Below, piece by piece: positions 45,879 through 55,181 of a stretch of DNA of 64,000 nucleotides. The notes under the pieces are model-generated. The model did not search any database. It saw nothing but the letters and a program-made list of their open reading frames with translations, and was not told the DNA's origin. The position numbers were made by a program, and so were the translations under genes. The DNA comes from Arthrobacter echini (lineage in GTDB: Bacteria; Actinomycetota; Actinomycetes; Actinomycetales; Micrococcaceae): positions 124,001 through 188,000 of the forward strand of contig NZ_VSLD01000005.1 of assembly GCF_008107445.1 (NCBI RefSeq). The letters run 5' to 3'. The stretch's first letter is position 1, and each line of letters begins with the position of its first letter.

Positions 45879-46133
45879 TGACCTGTGAGAGACCGCGTCC
45901 GGTCCGGTTCCCCAACGGCAATGCCGGGGAGCCTGACCCGGTCCGAATCAGCCTGTGCCATGCCGGAAAGCTCGAGCCCGGCCCGGCATCGCTGTCTGTG
46001 ACCTGTAAGAGATCGAGCCCGGCCCGGCTCGCAAGTTGCAACGCCCGAAAGCTCGAGCCCGGTCCGAGTCAATCAGTTCGGATTCGGGGAGTTCGGGCTC
46101 ATGCTGTTCGGATCCGGGGAGTTCGGATCGGTC
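45879..46133. repeat. Degenerate repeat patch downstream of the AbiEi pseudogene
   Basis: In the 577-nt gap before the GH1 gene, short motifs recur with variation. TGACCTGTgAGAGAcCG occurs at about 45888 and 45999. GAAAGCTCGAGCCCGGcCCG occurs at about 45965 and 46047, with a related GATCGAGCCCGGCCCGG at 46012. TTCGGATtCGGGGAGTTCGG occurs at about 46077 and 46108. No ORF, tRNA or known element is recognised. The remaining part (46134-46405) shows only a -10-like TAGGCT near 46364 and a Shine-Dalgarno site for GH1. Confidence 0.6.
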
Positions 46134-46405
46134 CCACGGCTCCAGCCCGGCGTGTCGTGGGCCGACACCCTATGCGCAGCGGCAATCCCCCCGTACCAGA
46201 GCGGCTCAGGCCGACACCCCAGGACGGCTTCGGGCGACACCCCGGGACCGGGCCGCGCCGAGATCCCCGAACGGGCGTGGCGCCACCGAATGCCGCACCT
46301 CGCGGTACCCCTCAACACTCCGGGCTCCGGCAGCGGTTCAATGCGTGACCCTCTCCCGGGTCGTAGGCTCGTAGTTCCACGCCTACCAGGAGCAGTGAAG
46401 GGCCC

Positions 46406-47836
46406 ATGCCACGCGGAACAGCACCCCGACCCCACAGTCCACTCGGCACCAGATCCTGGCCCGACGGTTTCCTCTGGGGATCCGCCACTGCCGCGGCCCA
46501 GGTCGAGGGCGCCAGCCACGAGGACGGCAAGGAGGACTCCATCTGGGACGCCTTCGCCAGCGTCCCTGGTGCCATCGCGAACGGAGAAACCCTGCAGGAC
46601 GCCGTGCAGCACTACCGGCGCATGCCCGAGGACGTCGCGATCATGAAGACGCTCGGACTCGATGCGTATCGTTTCTCGACGAGCTGGGCCCGCGTGCGCC
46701 CGGGCGATCGCGCTCCGAACACCGCGGGCCTCGACTTCTACTCCCGCCTGGTGGACGAACTGCTCGAGGCCGGGATCCTGCCTTGGCTCACCCTCTACCA
46801 CTGGGACCTCCCACAGGCACTCGAGGAGAAGGGCGGCTGGGCCAACCGCGACACCGCCCACCGCTTCGTCGAGTACGCCGACGATGTCCACTCCGTCCTG
46901 GGCGACCGCGTGCACCACTGGACCACCTTCAACGAGCCGTTCTGCTCGTCGCTGCTCGGCTACGCCGCCGGAGTCCATGCTCCCGGACGCCAGGACCCGA
47001 GGGCAGCCGTCGCAGCCATCCACCATCAGCATCTGGCCCACGGGCTGGCGGTCACCGAACTGCGCTCGCGCGGCGTCGAACAGCTGGGGATCACGCTCAA
47101 TCTCAGCAATGCGCTCCCCCGGGACCCCTCGGATCCCGTGGACCTGGACGCCGCACGTCGCTTCGATTCGCTCCAGAACAGGATCTTCCTCGACCCCATC
47201 CTCCGCGGCGCCTACCCCGAGGACACCCTGGCCGATCTCGAGCAGTTCGGCCTGCGGGAGATCATCCAGCCCGGCGACCTGGACGTCATCGGCACGCCCA
47301 TCGACTTCCTCGGCGTGAATCACTATCACGACGATCTCATCAGCGGGCACCCCACCACCGAGGACGGCGACGGCCACTCGGGTGGCGCACCGCGCCCGAC
47401 GTCGTCGTGCTGGATCGGCTCGGAGGACATCGCCTTCCCCAGTCGTGGACTGCCGCGCACCGCCATGAACTGGGAGGTCAATCCGGACGGGCTGCGGAAG
47501 CTCCTCGTGCGACTCGGGGAGGAGTACGAGAATCTCCCTCCGCTCTACGTCACCGAGAACGGCGCGGCGTACGACGACGTCGTCGCCTCCGACGGAGCCG
47601 TCCACGACGTCGAGCGGACAGCGTTCGTCCTGGACCACATCGCAGCCGTCGGGGAGGCCATCGACCAGGGCGCCGACGTGCGCGGCTACTTCGTCTGGTC
47701 CCTGCTCGACAACTTCGAGTGGTCCTGGGGCTACGGCAAACGCTTCGGCGTGGTCCGCGTGGACTACGGGACCTTCGAACGGACGATCAAGGACAGCGGT
47801 CTGGCCTACGCGCGGGTGATCGCCGCAGCGACGTGA
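46406..47836 (+). CDS. GH1 beta-glucosidase
   Basis: A 476-residue intracellular glycoside hydrolase family 1 enzyme with a (beta/alpha)8 barrel. It has the N-terminal signature FLWGSATAAAQVEGA, acid/base Glu in HWTTFNEPF and nucleophile Glu in LYVTENGAAY. YRFSTSWARVRP and the WSWGYGKRFGVVRVDY end are also typical. It has no signal peptide, so it acts on imported disaccharides or phosphorylation-free glucosides. ATG 46406 follows CAGGAGCAG at long spacing. It stands 3 kb from the LacI/sugar-ABC operon on the other strand; no LacI-type operator is seen before it. Confidence 0.92.
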   Translation: MPRGTAPRPHSPLGTRSWPDGFLWGSATAAAQVEGASHEDGKEDSIWDAFASVPGAIANGETLQDAVQHYRRMPEDVAIMKTLGLDAYRFSTSWARVRPGDRAPNTAGLDFYSRLVDELLEAGILPWLTLYHWDLPQALEEKGGWANRDTAHRFVEYADDVHSVLGDRVHHWTTFNEPFCSSLLGYAAGVHAPGRQDPRAAVAAIHHQHLAHGLAVTELRSRGVEQLGITLNLSNALPRDPSDPVDLDAARRFDSLQNRIFLDPILRGAYPEDTLADLEQFGLREIIQPGDLDVIGTPIDFLGVNHYHDDLISGHPTTEDGDGHSGGAPRPTSSCWIGSEDIAFPSRGLPRTAMNWEVNPDGLRKLLVRLGEEYENLPPLYVTENGAAYDDVVASDGAVHDVERTAFVLDHIAAVGEAIDQGADVRGYFVWSLLDNFEWSWGYGKRFGVVRVDYGTFERTIKDSGLAYARVIAAAT

Positions 47837-47892
47837 CCTCCGACCGCCGAACTCGTAACGAGCACGAAACCTGGCGCGAGTAGCCTTGGACC

Positions 47893-48720
47893 ATGCGTGA
47901 TATGCAGGCAGAGATCATCCGGGCCATGGGCGTCGAGCCCACCATCGACCCCGCGGCGGAGGTCCGCCGCCGGGTCTCGTTCCTGAAGGACTACCTCCGC
48001 GCCACGGGCACCCGCGGATTCGTGCTCGGCATCAGTGGCGGGCTCGACTCCACGCTCGCCGGCAAGCTCGCCCAGCTCGCCGTCGACGAGCTCCGCACCG
48101 AGGGCGTCGACGCCGACTTCGTGGCCGTGCGGCTCCCCTATCAGGTGCAGCACGACGAGGACGATGCGCAGGCCGCCCTGGCGTTCATCCAGCCTCGCTC
48201 CTCGCAGGTGTTCAATGTGGCACAGGCTGTCGACGGCGTCGAGCAGGAGTACACCGACGCGACGGGCGAGCCGATCTCCGACTTCACCAAGGGCAATGCG
48301 AAGGCACGCGTGCGCATGGTGGCCCAGTACGCCATCGCGGGCCAGCGCAACCTGCTCGTGATCGGGACGGACCATGCGGCCGAATCGGTGACGGGCTTCT
48401 TCACCAAGTTCGGGGACGGCGGCGCGGACATCCTGCCGCTGTACGGACTCGACAAGCGCCAGAACCGTGCGCTGCTGCGGCAACTCGGGGCGCCGGCGGC
48501 GCTGGCGGACAAGATTCCCACGGCCGATCTCCTGGACGGCTCTCCCGGGAGGAGCGACGAGCAGGAACTCGGGCTCACCTACGACCAGATCGACGACTAC
48601 CTCGAGGGCCGCGAGGTCGCCGTCGAGACAGCCGAGAAGATCGAGCACCGCTACCGGATCACGCGGCACAAGCGCACGGTGCCCGTGAGCATCCTCGATT
48701 CCTGGTGGCGGGAGCCGTAG
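47893..48720 (+). CDS. nadE: Ammonia-dependent NAD+ synthetase
   Basis: Last step of NAD synthesis, amidating deamido-NAD with ammonia. It is 275 residues, the short single-domain form lacking the glutaminase domain. The PP-loop is [15 protein letters not shown], and the NaAD/ATP segments are [14 protein letters not shown] and [29 protein letters not shown] (47881-47886) is exactly 6 nt before ATG 47893, so it is likely leaderless. xth begins 23 nt after the stop. Confidence 0.95.
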   Translation: MRDMQAEIIRAMGVEPTIDPAAEVRRRVSFLKDYLRATGTRGFVLGISGGLDSTLAGKLAQLAVDELRTEGVDADFVAVRLPYQVQHDEDDAQAALAFIQPRSSQVFNVAQAVDGVEQEYTDATGEPISDFTKGNAKARVRMVAQYAIAGQRNLLVIGTDHAAESVTGFFTKFGDGGADILPLYGLDKRQNRALLRQLGAPAALADKIPTADLLDGSPGRSDEQELGLTYDQIDDYLEGREVAVETAEKIEHRYRITRHKRTVPVSILDSWWREP

Positions 48721-48743
48721 GGGCCGTTGGTAACGTAGGGACC

Positions 48744-49553
48744 GTGAAGATCGCGACCTGGAACGTCAATTCCCTCCGTGCCCGTGCAGATCGAGTCGAA
48801 GCCTGGCTCGGGAGGTCCGACGTCGACGTCCTGGCCATCCAGGAGACGAAGTGCAAGGACGAGAACTTCCCGTGGGACCTGTTCGAGAACAGCGGCTTCG
48901 AGGTGGCGCACTTCGGCTTCAGCCAGTGGAACGGCGTGGCCATCGCGTCCCGGGTAGGGCTCGACGACGTCGAGCGCACGTTCACCGACCAGCCCACCTT
49001 CGGCAAGCCGGGGCAGGAGGCCGTCCAGGAGGCACGGGCGATCGGCGCCACCTGCGGCGGAGTGCGTGTGTGGAGCCTGTACGTGCCGAACGGGCGCGCC
49101 CTCGACGACCCGCACATGCCCTACAAGATCGAGTGGCTCGACACCCTCAGGGGCAACGCCGAGCGATGGGTCGCGGAGGACCCGACCGCCCAGCTGGCGC
49201 TCATGGGCGACTGGAACATCGCGCCGCAGGACGACGACGTCTGGGACATCGACCTCTTCGTGAACGGCGGCTACACCCACGTCAGCCCCCAGGAGCGTGC
49301 AGCCTTCCAGTCGTTCCTCGATTCCGGTTTCGCCGACGTGGCACGTCCCTACACGCCCGGCCCGGGCCTCTACACCTACTGGGACTACAAGCAGCTGCGG
49401 TTCCCCAAGAAGGAGGGCATGCGCATCGACTTCGTACTCGGCTCCCCTGCCCTTGCCGAACGCGTCACCGGCGCCTCCGTGGACCGCGAGGAGCGCAAGG
49501 GCAAGGGCGCCTCGGATCATGCGCCAGTGATCGTGGAGCTCAGCGGGTCGTGA
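48744..49553 (+). CDS. xth: Exodeoxyribonuclease III / AP endonuclease
   Basis: A 269-residue Mg-dependent nuclease of the ExoIII family for base-excision repair. It has KIATWNVNSLRAR at the start, the metal Glu in VLAIQETKC, catalytic MGDWNIAPQDDDVWD, and the C-terminal RIDFVLGSPAL and GASDHAPVIVEL with Asp-His. It starts at GTG 48744; TAACGT (48731-48736) lies 7 nt upstream, with no Shine-Dalgarno site, so it is probably leaderless. Its stop overlaps the next gene's GTG by 4 nt. Confidence 0.95.
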   Translation: MKIATWNVNSLRARADRVEAWLGRSDVDVLAIQETKCKDENFPWDLFENSGFEVAHFGFSQWNGVAIASRVGLDDVERTFTDQPTFGKPGQEAVQEARAIGATCGGVRVWSLYVPNGRALDDPHMPYKIEWLDTLRGNAERWVAEDPTAQLALMGDWNIAPQDDDVWDIDLFVNGGYTHVSPQERAAFQSFLDSGFADVARPYTPGPGLYTYWDYKQLRFPKKEGMRIDFVLGSPALAERVTGASVDREERKGKGASDHAPVIVELSGS

Positions 49554-50398
49554 ATCCGCTCGCCGGTGGTGCCCAGTCGTTTCCCTACGTCTCCTACCTG
49601 CGCATCTATGAGCCGATCGAGGCCTTCTCCGATGCCCAGCAGCTCGCGATCCTCGCCCAGCGCGGCCGGGAGCGCCACCGGATCGATTCCATCGAGCACG
49701 AGCAGTCGCTGCGCAGGATCCTGCGAACACTCTCTGATCCGTTCCCGCACCACGAGACCGAGCTCGTGCGCACCACGCACTTCCCCGGACCGAGCGGGTC
49801 GACGGCCCCGTACTACTGCCCCAATCAGCTCGCCGTCCGGACCACTCTCGCGGCGGAATCGCTCGACCAGAACCTCCGCGGCCCGCTGATCGACGTCCTG
49901 GTGCCCGAGGCCGCCCGTGAAGCCCATCAGGCCAGACTCGACCAGGACACCTTCGCCGACTCGGCCGCCAAGCTGCACACCCGATCAGCCACATGGGGTG
50001 TCCCGTTCGCCTGGTTCGCACTCATCCACGAGGACGATCTCACCGAGGTGGTCGAGGACGACGGTCGGGTGCAGACGGTCCGGATCACCGCGCGCATCGG
50101 CGACTGCATCGATCGTGGCCGTCGGTCCATCGCCCACCTCGCGGTGGCGGCGCCGGAGATGGACCTGCTCGACGAGATCACGGAGATCGTCGACTGGCTG
50201 GAAGTGTTCAGGCGGGACGCCGTGGTCGAGGTGGACTACGGTCCGGTGGCCGAGCGCGTCTTTCCCGACGACTCGCCCTCCGACGTCCGGCTGGGCATCG
50301 AGAGCCTGGCCGAGGCGGACATGCTGGGCGCAGCGGCGTCGTACCGACGCCTGGCGTCGCGGTGGATCCCGATCCGCCAGCTCGCCCGCGCCTCCTGA
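49550..50398 (+). CDS. Conserved actinobacterial hypothetical (DUF8083-like)
   Basis: A 282-residue soluble protein beginning PLAGGAQSFPYVSYLRIYEPIEAF. It is conserved in Micrococcaceae and matches what I recall as DUF8083. Features include the Arg/Glu-rich helix near 35-65 (LAILAQRGRERHRIDSIEHEQSLRRIL shows a coiled pattern), a PYYCPNQLAVRTTLAAESL segment, and WGVPFAWFALIHEDD. No catalytic motif is recognised. The GTG overlaps the xth stop, so translation is coupled to xth and a link to DNA repair is possible but unproven. Confidence 0.6.
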   Translation: MNPLAGGAQSFPYVSYLRIYEPIEAFSDAQQLAILAQRGRERHRIDSIEHEQSLRRILRTLSDPFPHHETELVRTTHFPGPSGSTAPYYCPNQLAVRTTLAAESLDQNLRGPLIDVLVPEAAREAHQARLDQDTFADSAAKLHTRSATWGVPFAWFALIHEDDLTEVVEDDGRVQTVRITARIGDCIDRGRRSIAHLAVAAPEMDLLDEITEIVDWLEVFRRDAVVEVDYGPVAERVFPDDSPSDVRLGIESLAEADMLGAAASYRRLASRWIPIRQLARAS

Positions 50399-50488
50399 GC
50401 CCTACCTGCGCTGCACTGGGCGCGCACGTCATGCTCCCCACAGGCACGTGGCCCGGAAGCTTCCGCCCGTCATGATGGTGCAGCCGCC

Positions 50489-51499
50489 TCAGGAACCGAT
50501 TCGCCCCGTCGATGCCCGCTCCACCAGCGCGTGCGGCCGGGACGGCGGGTAGTCCGCGGCGGCGCCGCGGGTCAGCTCCCCGAGCAGGAGGTCGGCGGCG
50601 AAGGCTCCCTGGTCCTCGGGATCCTGCCGGATGGTGGTCAGTCCCATGGGTTCGGCGAACTCGTGGTCGTCGATCCCGATCACGGACAGCTCGCCCGGGA
50701 CGTCGATCCCGAGTTCGGCGGCCGCCCGCAGCACGCCGAACGCCATCTCGTCGGAGGAGCAGAAGACCGCCGTCGGCCGGTCCGTCGGATCGGCGAGCAA
50801 CGTGAGCGCTGCGACCCGCGCGGTGGTGAACCGGAAGTCGCCGAACGCGGACCACTCCTCGCGGACAGCGAGGCCGTGGAGCTGCATGGTCCGCCGGAAG
50901 GCCTGCTCACGCAGGCGCGGTACCTCGAAGTCGATGTCGAAGGATCCGCCCCCGCGCATGTGGGCGATCCTCGTGTGCCCCAGCGAGATCAGGTACTCCA
51001 CTGCGTCCGCGGCCGCCCGGGCATCATCGATCCCGACGTGCCGTACGCCCTCCAGCGCACCGCCCACCGAGATGCTCGGGTACTCGAGCTCCTGGAGGGC
51101 CAGCCGCTCCTCCTCCGTGAGGTGCATGCACATGACCAGGAGGGCGTCGATGCGCTTCCTGAGGATGGAGCGGTGGAACACGCGCTCCCGATTGGCGCCG
51201 CTGCCACCCAGGCTGAACACGATGAGGTCGTAGCCCGCCGCGCGCAGTCTTCGGTCGACCCCATCGAGCACGGCCGAGAAGTACCACCGGTTGATCGCGG
51301 GGACCAGCACGCCCATCGCCATGGTCCTGCCGGTGGCGAGCCCCCGCGCTGCCGACGACGGCACGTAGCCGAGGGCCGCCGCAGCCGTGGTGACCCGGGC
51401 GCGGGTCTCCTCGGACACCCCCGGCAGTCCGCGCAACGCTCGCGACACCGTGGCCGTGGAGACCCCGAGCGAGGCGGCGACGTCGTCGATGCCGATCAT
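50489..51499 (-). CDS. LacI-family repressor
   Basis: A 336-residue transcription factor. The N-terminal HTH is IDDVAASLGVSTATVSRALRGLPGVSEETR, with the hinge ALGYVPSSAARGLATGRT. A periplasmic-binding-like sensor domain follows (about 60-336, with FCSSDEMAFGVLRAAAELGIDVPGELSVIGIDDHEF). It is last gene of the sugar ABC operon, starting 3 nt after the second permease stop. It most likely represses this operon through the GTAAGCGCTTAC palindrome at 55020. The inducer would be an oligosaccharide carried by the system. Confidence 0.9.
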   Translation of the reverse strand: MIGIDDVAASLGVSTATVSRALRGLPGVSEETRARVTTAAAALGYVPSSAARGLATGRTMAMGVLVPAINRWYFSAVLDGVDRRLRAAGYDLIVFSLGGSGANRERVFHRSILRKRIDALLVMCMHLTEEERLALQELEYPSISVGGALEGVRHVGIDDARAAADAVEYLISLGHTRIAHMRGGGSFDIDFEVPRLREQAFRRTMQLHGLAVREEWSAFGDFRFTTARVAALTLLADPTDRPTAVFCSSDEMAFGVLRAAAELGIDVPGELSVIGIDDHEFAEPMGLTTIRQDPEDQGAFAADLLLGELTRGAAADYPPSRPHALVERASTGRIGS

Positions 51500-51502
51500 T
51501 GC

Positions 51503-52468
51503 TCAGCCCTTCAACCCGCCTGCCAGCAGGCCGCGGACGAAGTAGCGCTGCAGCCCGAAGAAGACGGCGAGCGGCACCACGATCGACACGAATGCCCCGG
51601 CCGTGAGGCGCTGCCATTCCCCGCCGCGCGAGCCCTGGAGCTCCGCCAAGCGCTGCGTGATGGGGGCGACGTCGGCCCCTCCGCCGGAGAACACGAGGGC
51701 CACGAGGAGATCGTTCCAGAGCCAGAGGAACTGGAAGATCCCGAAGGAGGCGAGAGCCGGCGTCGCGAGCGGGACGATGATCCGCCAGAAGATAATGCTG
51801 TGGCCGGCTCCGTCCACCCGTGCCGCTTCGATGACCTCGCCCGGGATCTCGGCGATGAAGTTGTGCAGGAGGAAGATCGCCAGGGGCAGACCGAAGATTG
51901 TGTGAGCCACCCAGAGCTGCGCGTAGGTGCCGCTCGGTAGGAGCTGGAAGTCGCCGATCGCCAGGACCTTCGTGAACAGCTGCAGCAGCGGGATCAGTGC
52001 CATCTGGAGTGGGACGATCTGCAGCGCGAAGACGAAGATGAACAGGCCGTCCTTACCCCGGAACCGGCCCCACGCGAACATATAGGCCGCCATGGATCCC
52101 AGCACGAGGGTGAAGATCGTTCCCGGGATCACGATCGCCAGCGAGTTGACGAAGTACGAGAGCAGATTGGGCGACTGGCTCCCGCCCGGGCTGAGGACAT
52201 CGGCGTAGTTCTCCAGCGTGAACTGCCGGTCCGTGACGACGTTCCACCAGCCGTTGCCCTTGATGTTCGACTCGGGGCGGAAGGACGAGATGAGGAGCCC
52301 GAAGGTGGGGATGGTCCAGATGACGGCGATGATGATCGCCGCCGCCGTGGCACGCCTGGAGGTCAGCTTCTGCTTCACCCGCTTCTGCTGGGTGGATCTG
52401 CCCTGCGTGGCGTCGTCCTTGACCTCGGGCAGGAGGTCCTTCCTGTTCTCCACGGGCACGGTGCTCAT
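51503..52468 (-). CDS. Carbohydrate ABC permease, MalG-type
   Basis: A 321-residue inner-membrane permease with six expected helices. The N terminus is a long polar, Lys-rich cytosolic segment (about 1-35). The EAA loop EIPGEVIEAARVDGAGHSIIFWRIIVPLATPAL is intact, and the end GLQRYFVRGLLAGGLKG is typical of sugar-importer second permeases. Its ATG overlaps the MalF-type stop by 4 nt. It works with the binding protein at 53.6-54.9 kb. No ATPase gene is in the operon. Confidence 0.9.
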   Translation of the reverse strand: MSTVPVENRKDLLPEVKDDATQGRSTQQKRVKQKLTSRRATAAAIIIAVIWTIPTFGLLISSFRPESNIKGNGWWNVVTDRQFTLENYADVLSPGGSQSPNLLSYFVNSLAIVIPGTIFTLVLGSMAAYMFAWGRFRGKDGLFIFVFALQIVPLQMALIPLLQLFTKVLAIGDFQLLPSGTYAQLWVAHTIFGLPLAIFLLHNFIAEIPGEVIEAARVDGAGHSIIFWRIIVPLATPALASFGIFQFLWLWNDLLVALVFSGGGADVAPITQRLAELQGSRGGEWQRLTAGAFVSIVVPLAVFFGLQRYFVRGLLAGGLKG

Positions 52469-53430
52469 CGGATCTCCTTCTGCTTGCGGAGCAGCCGGGC
52501 GTTGTAGACCACCACGGGAAGCACCATCAGGAACAGGACCAGGGCCAGCGCGGCGCCGCGCCCGGGCTCTCCCGCCCGGAACGCCTGGGTGTACATCTCA
52601 TTGGCGACGACCGAGGTCTCGTACTGACCCGCCGTCATGGTCCGCACGATGTCGAACACCTTCAGCGTCCCGATGGTGATCGTGGTGACGACCACGATCA
52701 GCGAGCCCCGGATGGTGGGGATGGTGACGTTCCGGAACTGCTGCCACGCGCTGGCGCCGTCGAGCCTCGCCGCTTCGACGATCTCCGTGGGAATCCCCTT
52801 GATGGCCGCGGACAGGACCACCATGGCGAATCCGGTCTGGATCCAGATCATCACGGCGATCAGGAAGAACGTGTTCGCCGGAGCGTCGAGCAGGAACTGC
52901 CTGGGTTCCTGCCCCAGCCAGACGAGCACCTGGTTGAGCAGTCCGATCTGGTCCTGCCCGGCGCCCTTGTAGGCGTAGACGAAGCGCCAGATGACGCCGG
53001 CTCCCACGAAGGAGATCGCCATCGGCATGAAGACGAGGGCCTTCAGTGCCTTCTCGCCGCGCGCACGGTCGATGAACACGGCGTAGGCGAGACCGATCGA
53101 GGAGGCCAGCAGCGGCACGAGCACGACCCAGATCAGGGTGTTCCTCAGGGTCACCAGGGCCTCCGGCTGGGTGAACAGCCAGGCGAAGTTCTCGAGTCCG
53201 ACGAAGTCGCCGTCGCGGTTCGTCAGCGACAGGTAGGAGGTCTGGAGCGCGGGGAACACCAGCCCGACGGCGAGGAGCACCAGCGCCGGAGCCAGGAAGG
53301 CCGCGACCTGGATCTTCTCGCGCCCGCTCTTCGGAGCACGGTCCACGACAAGCATGATCAGGCCGATGATCGCCGCGAAGATGGCGAGCCCCACCACTAC
53401 CTGTATGCCTTTATCTGCGATTTCTTCCAC
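52465..53430 (-). CDS. Carbohydrate ABC permease, MalF-type
   Basis: A 321-residue permease with an extra N-terminal helix (about 8-28) before the usual six. The EAA loop GIPTEIVEAARLDGASAWQQFRNVTIPTIRGSL is present. It starts at GTG 53430 with AAGGAGG at 7 nt. It is separated from the upstream binding-protein gene by 133 nt carrying two perfect hairpins, a layout that usually lowers permease expression relative to the binding protein. It resembles the AglF/GtsB group for alpha- or beta-glucosides; ligand not assignable. Confidence 0.9.
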   Translation of the reverse strand: MEEIADKGIQVVVGLAIFAAIIGLIMLVVDRAPKSGREKIQVAAFLAPALVLLAVGLVFPALQTSYLSLTNRDGDFVGLENFAWLFTQPEALVTLRNTLIWVVLVPLLASSIGLAYAVFIDRARGEKALKALVFMPMAISFVGAGVIWRFVYAYKGAGQDQIGLLNQVLVWLGQEPRQFLLDAPANTFFLIAVMIWIQTGFAMVVLSAAIKGIPTEIVEAARLDGASAWQQFRNVTIPTIRGSLIVVVTTITIGTLKVFDIVRTMTAGQYETSVVANEMYTQAFRAGEPGRGAALALVLFLMVLPVVVYNARLLRKQKEIR

Positions 53431-53471
53431 AGCACAGCCTCCTTGGCGCGCTTGTCGGGTGTCCCGGGAAC

Positions 53472-53555
53472 GGACCAGGGCGCCGCCCGGAGGGAGCGCC
53501 CTGGTCCATCGACGTCGGTCGGTGCCGGGCCCGTTCAGGACCCCGGCACCGACCG
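53472..53555 (-). promoter_or_regulatory. Two tandem perfect hairpins in the binding-protein/permease gap
   Basis: GGACCAGGGCGC (53472-53483) pairs with GCGCCCTGGTCC (53496-53507), 12 bp. CGGTCGGTGCCGGG (53516-53529) pairs with CCCGGCACCGACCG (53542-53555), 14 bp. They sit just after the binding-protein stop. They probably act as 3'-end stabilisers and partial terminators giving more binding protein than permease. Confidence 0.75.
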
Positions 53556-53563
53556 TCCGCGGA

Positions 53564-54916
53564 TCAGGAGGAGGGCCAGCTGTCCTCGACGGACTTCGTG
53601 ATCTCGTCCGTGGAGGAGCCGTTGATCCAGTTCACGATGCCGCTCCAGAAGGAGTTGGCGCCGACCGCGCCGGGCATCAGGTCCGATCCGTCGAAGCGGA
53701 AGACCGTGTCGGAATCCTGCAGGAGTTCGATCGACTGGCGGTCGAGGTCGGACTGCGCGATCTCCGGATCGAGCCCCTTGTTGGCGCTGATGGCTCCGCC
53801 CTGCGAGACGCGGGCGTTGGCGAACTCGGCACTGGCCAGGTACTGCTGCATCGCCTGGACCTCGGGGCGATCGGCGTAGGCGCCGATCAGCTCACCGCCG
53901 CCGGTGATCGCGGTGCCCATGGACTCGTCGATCGGAGGCGTCATGAATGCCCAGACGTCGCCGTCCTCGGCCACGACGGTCTCCTCCGGCCAGTTGTTGG
54001 CCTGGAACGAGGCCTGGTGATGCATGGCGCACGTGCCGTCGAGGACCGGCTGACCTGCGTCGGCGAAGGGAGTGGAGAGGATGGAGCGCACATCACCGAA
54101 GCCGCCGTTGACGTACTTGTCGTCCTTGAGGATCTCACCGACGCGGTCGAACGACTCGACGATCTGCGGATCGTCGAAGGGGATCTCGTGCGCCACCCAC
54201 TGGTCGTACACCTCGGGGCCGTTGGCGCGCAGGACGGCGTCCTCGACCCAGTCCGTTCCGGGCCAGCCCGTGGCCTCCCCGGACTCGAAACCGGCGCACC
54301 AGGGCTTCATGTCCGGTTCGTCGGCTGCGATCTTCTCGGTCAGCGTCATCATCTCGTCCCACGTGGCCGGGATCTCCCAGCCCTTCTCCTCGAAGGTCGC
54401 CGGCACGTACCAGACGTAGCCCTTGACGTTCGCGAGCATCGGGGCGGCGTAGAAGGTGCCGTCGACCGTGCCGTAGTTCTTCCAGTCCTCCGACCAGTTC
54501 TCGTCCACGAGGTCGGAGACCTCCTGGGGCGCGGGGACGAGATTGGACGCCTGGGCCGCCAGCAGCCCGGGCTGCGGGAAGATGGCGAGATCCGGGGCGG
54601 TGCCGCCCTGGGCGCGGACGCCGATCTGTGTCTCGAACTCCTTGGACCCCTCGTAGGCGACGTCGATCCCCGTGCACTCGGCGAAGTCCGTCCAGGAGTT
54701 CTCCAGCCTCTCGGCCTCGATGTCGACGATGGTCGAGTAGACACTGACCTCCGTGTCCTCGAACGTCCCGTAGGACTCGTAGTCGGCGCAGTCGGTGTCA
54801 CTGCCCGATCCTCCTGCGTCGTCCGACCCTCCGTCACCGCAGCCCGCGAGGGCCAGCAGGGAGACGCTGAGGGCCGCGATGGGCAGGGTCAACTTCCGTG
54901 AGCGAGTTCTCGCCAT
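53564..54916 (-). CDS. Sugar ABC substrate-binding lipoprotein
   Basis: A 450-residue lipoprotein of the family 1 (MalE-like) solute-binding proteins. Signal and lipobox ALAGC lie at residues about 22-26, followed by a Gly/Ser/Asp linker. The mature domain shows alpha-glucoside-type features: FEDTEVSVYSTIVDIEAERLENSWTDFAECTGIDVAYEGSKEFETQI, then PDLAIFPQPGLLAA and KGYVWYVPATFEEKGWEIPATWDEM. It resembles AglE-type proteins. ATG 54916 follows AAGGAG at 8 nt. It is first gene of the LacI-controlled operon. Confidence 0.9.
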   Translation of the reverse strand: MARTRSRKLTLPIAALSVSLLALAGCGDGGSDDAGGSGSDTDCADYESYGTFEDTEVSVYSTIVDIEAERLENSWTDFAECTGIDVAYEGSKEFETQIGVRAQGGTAPDLAIFPQPGLLAAQASNLVPAPQEVSDLVDENWSEDWKNYGTVDGTFYAAPMLANVKGYVWYVPATFEEKGWEIPATWDEMMTLTEKIAADEPDMKPWCAGFESGEATGWPGTDWVEDAVLRANGPEVYDQWVAHEIPFDDPQIVESFDRVGEILKDDKYVNGGFGDVRSILSTPFADAGQPVLDGTCAMHHQASFQANNWPEETVVAEDGDVWAFMTPPIDESMGTAITGGGELIGAYADRPEVQAMQQYLASAEFANARVSQGGAISANKGLDPEIAQSDLDRQSIELLQDSDTVFRFDGSDLMPGAVGANSFWSGIVNWINGSSTDEITKSVEDSWPSS

Positions 54917-55018
54917 TGCACAGACTCCTTCGTCCTGCGGTCCACAGTGCTCTTCGTGGTGGACGACTACTGCTTCCACCTGCTGCTGTGCCGCTTCGTC
55001 CTGAATATGTACCGTCAC

Positions 55019-55032
55019 AGTAAGCGCTTACA
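55019..55032. promoter_or_regulatory. LacI-type operator
   Basis: GTAAGCGCTTAC (55020-55031) is a perfect 12-bp palindrome centred on CG, the form bound by LacI/GalR regulators. It lies about 100 nt upstream of the binding-protein ATG, next to a TACATA-like -10 (about 55010), so bound repressor would block the promoter. Confidence 0.8.
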
Positions 55033-55181
55033 TCGCGTCCGACAACGGCGATTCGTGTGACGACCGTTTCGATACGCAACTGTGACCCGTCTCACCCCGC
55101 AGTGCGGGTCGTCGTCCGCAGTGGGGGATCCGGAGCTACGCCTCTCGCACAGGGGTTCGACCGTCCGGCACAGCCCCTCGG

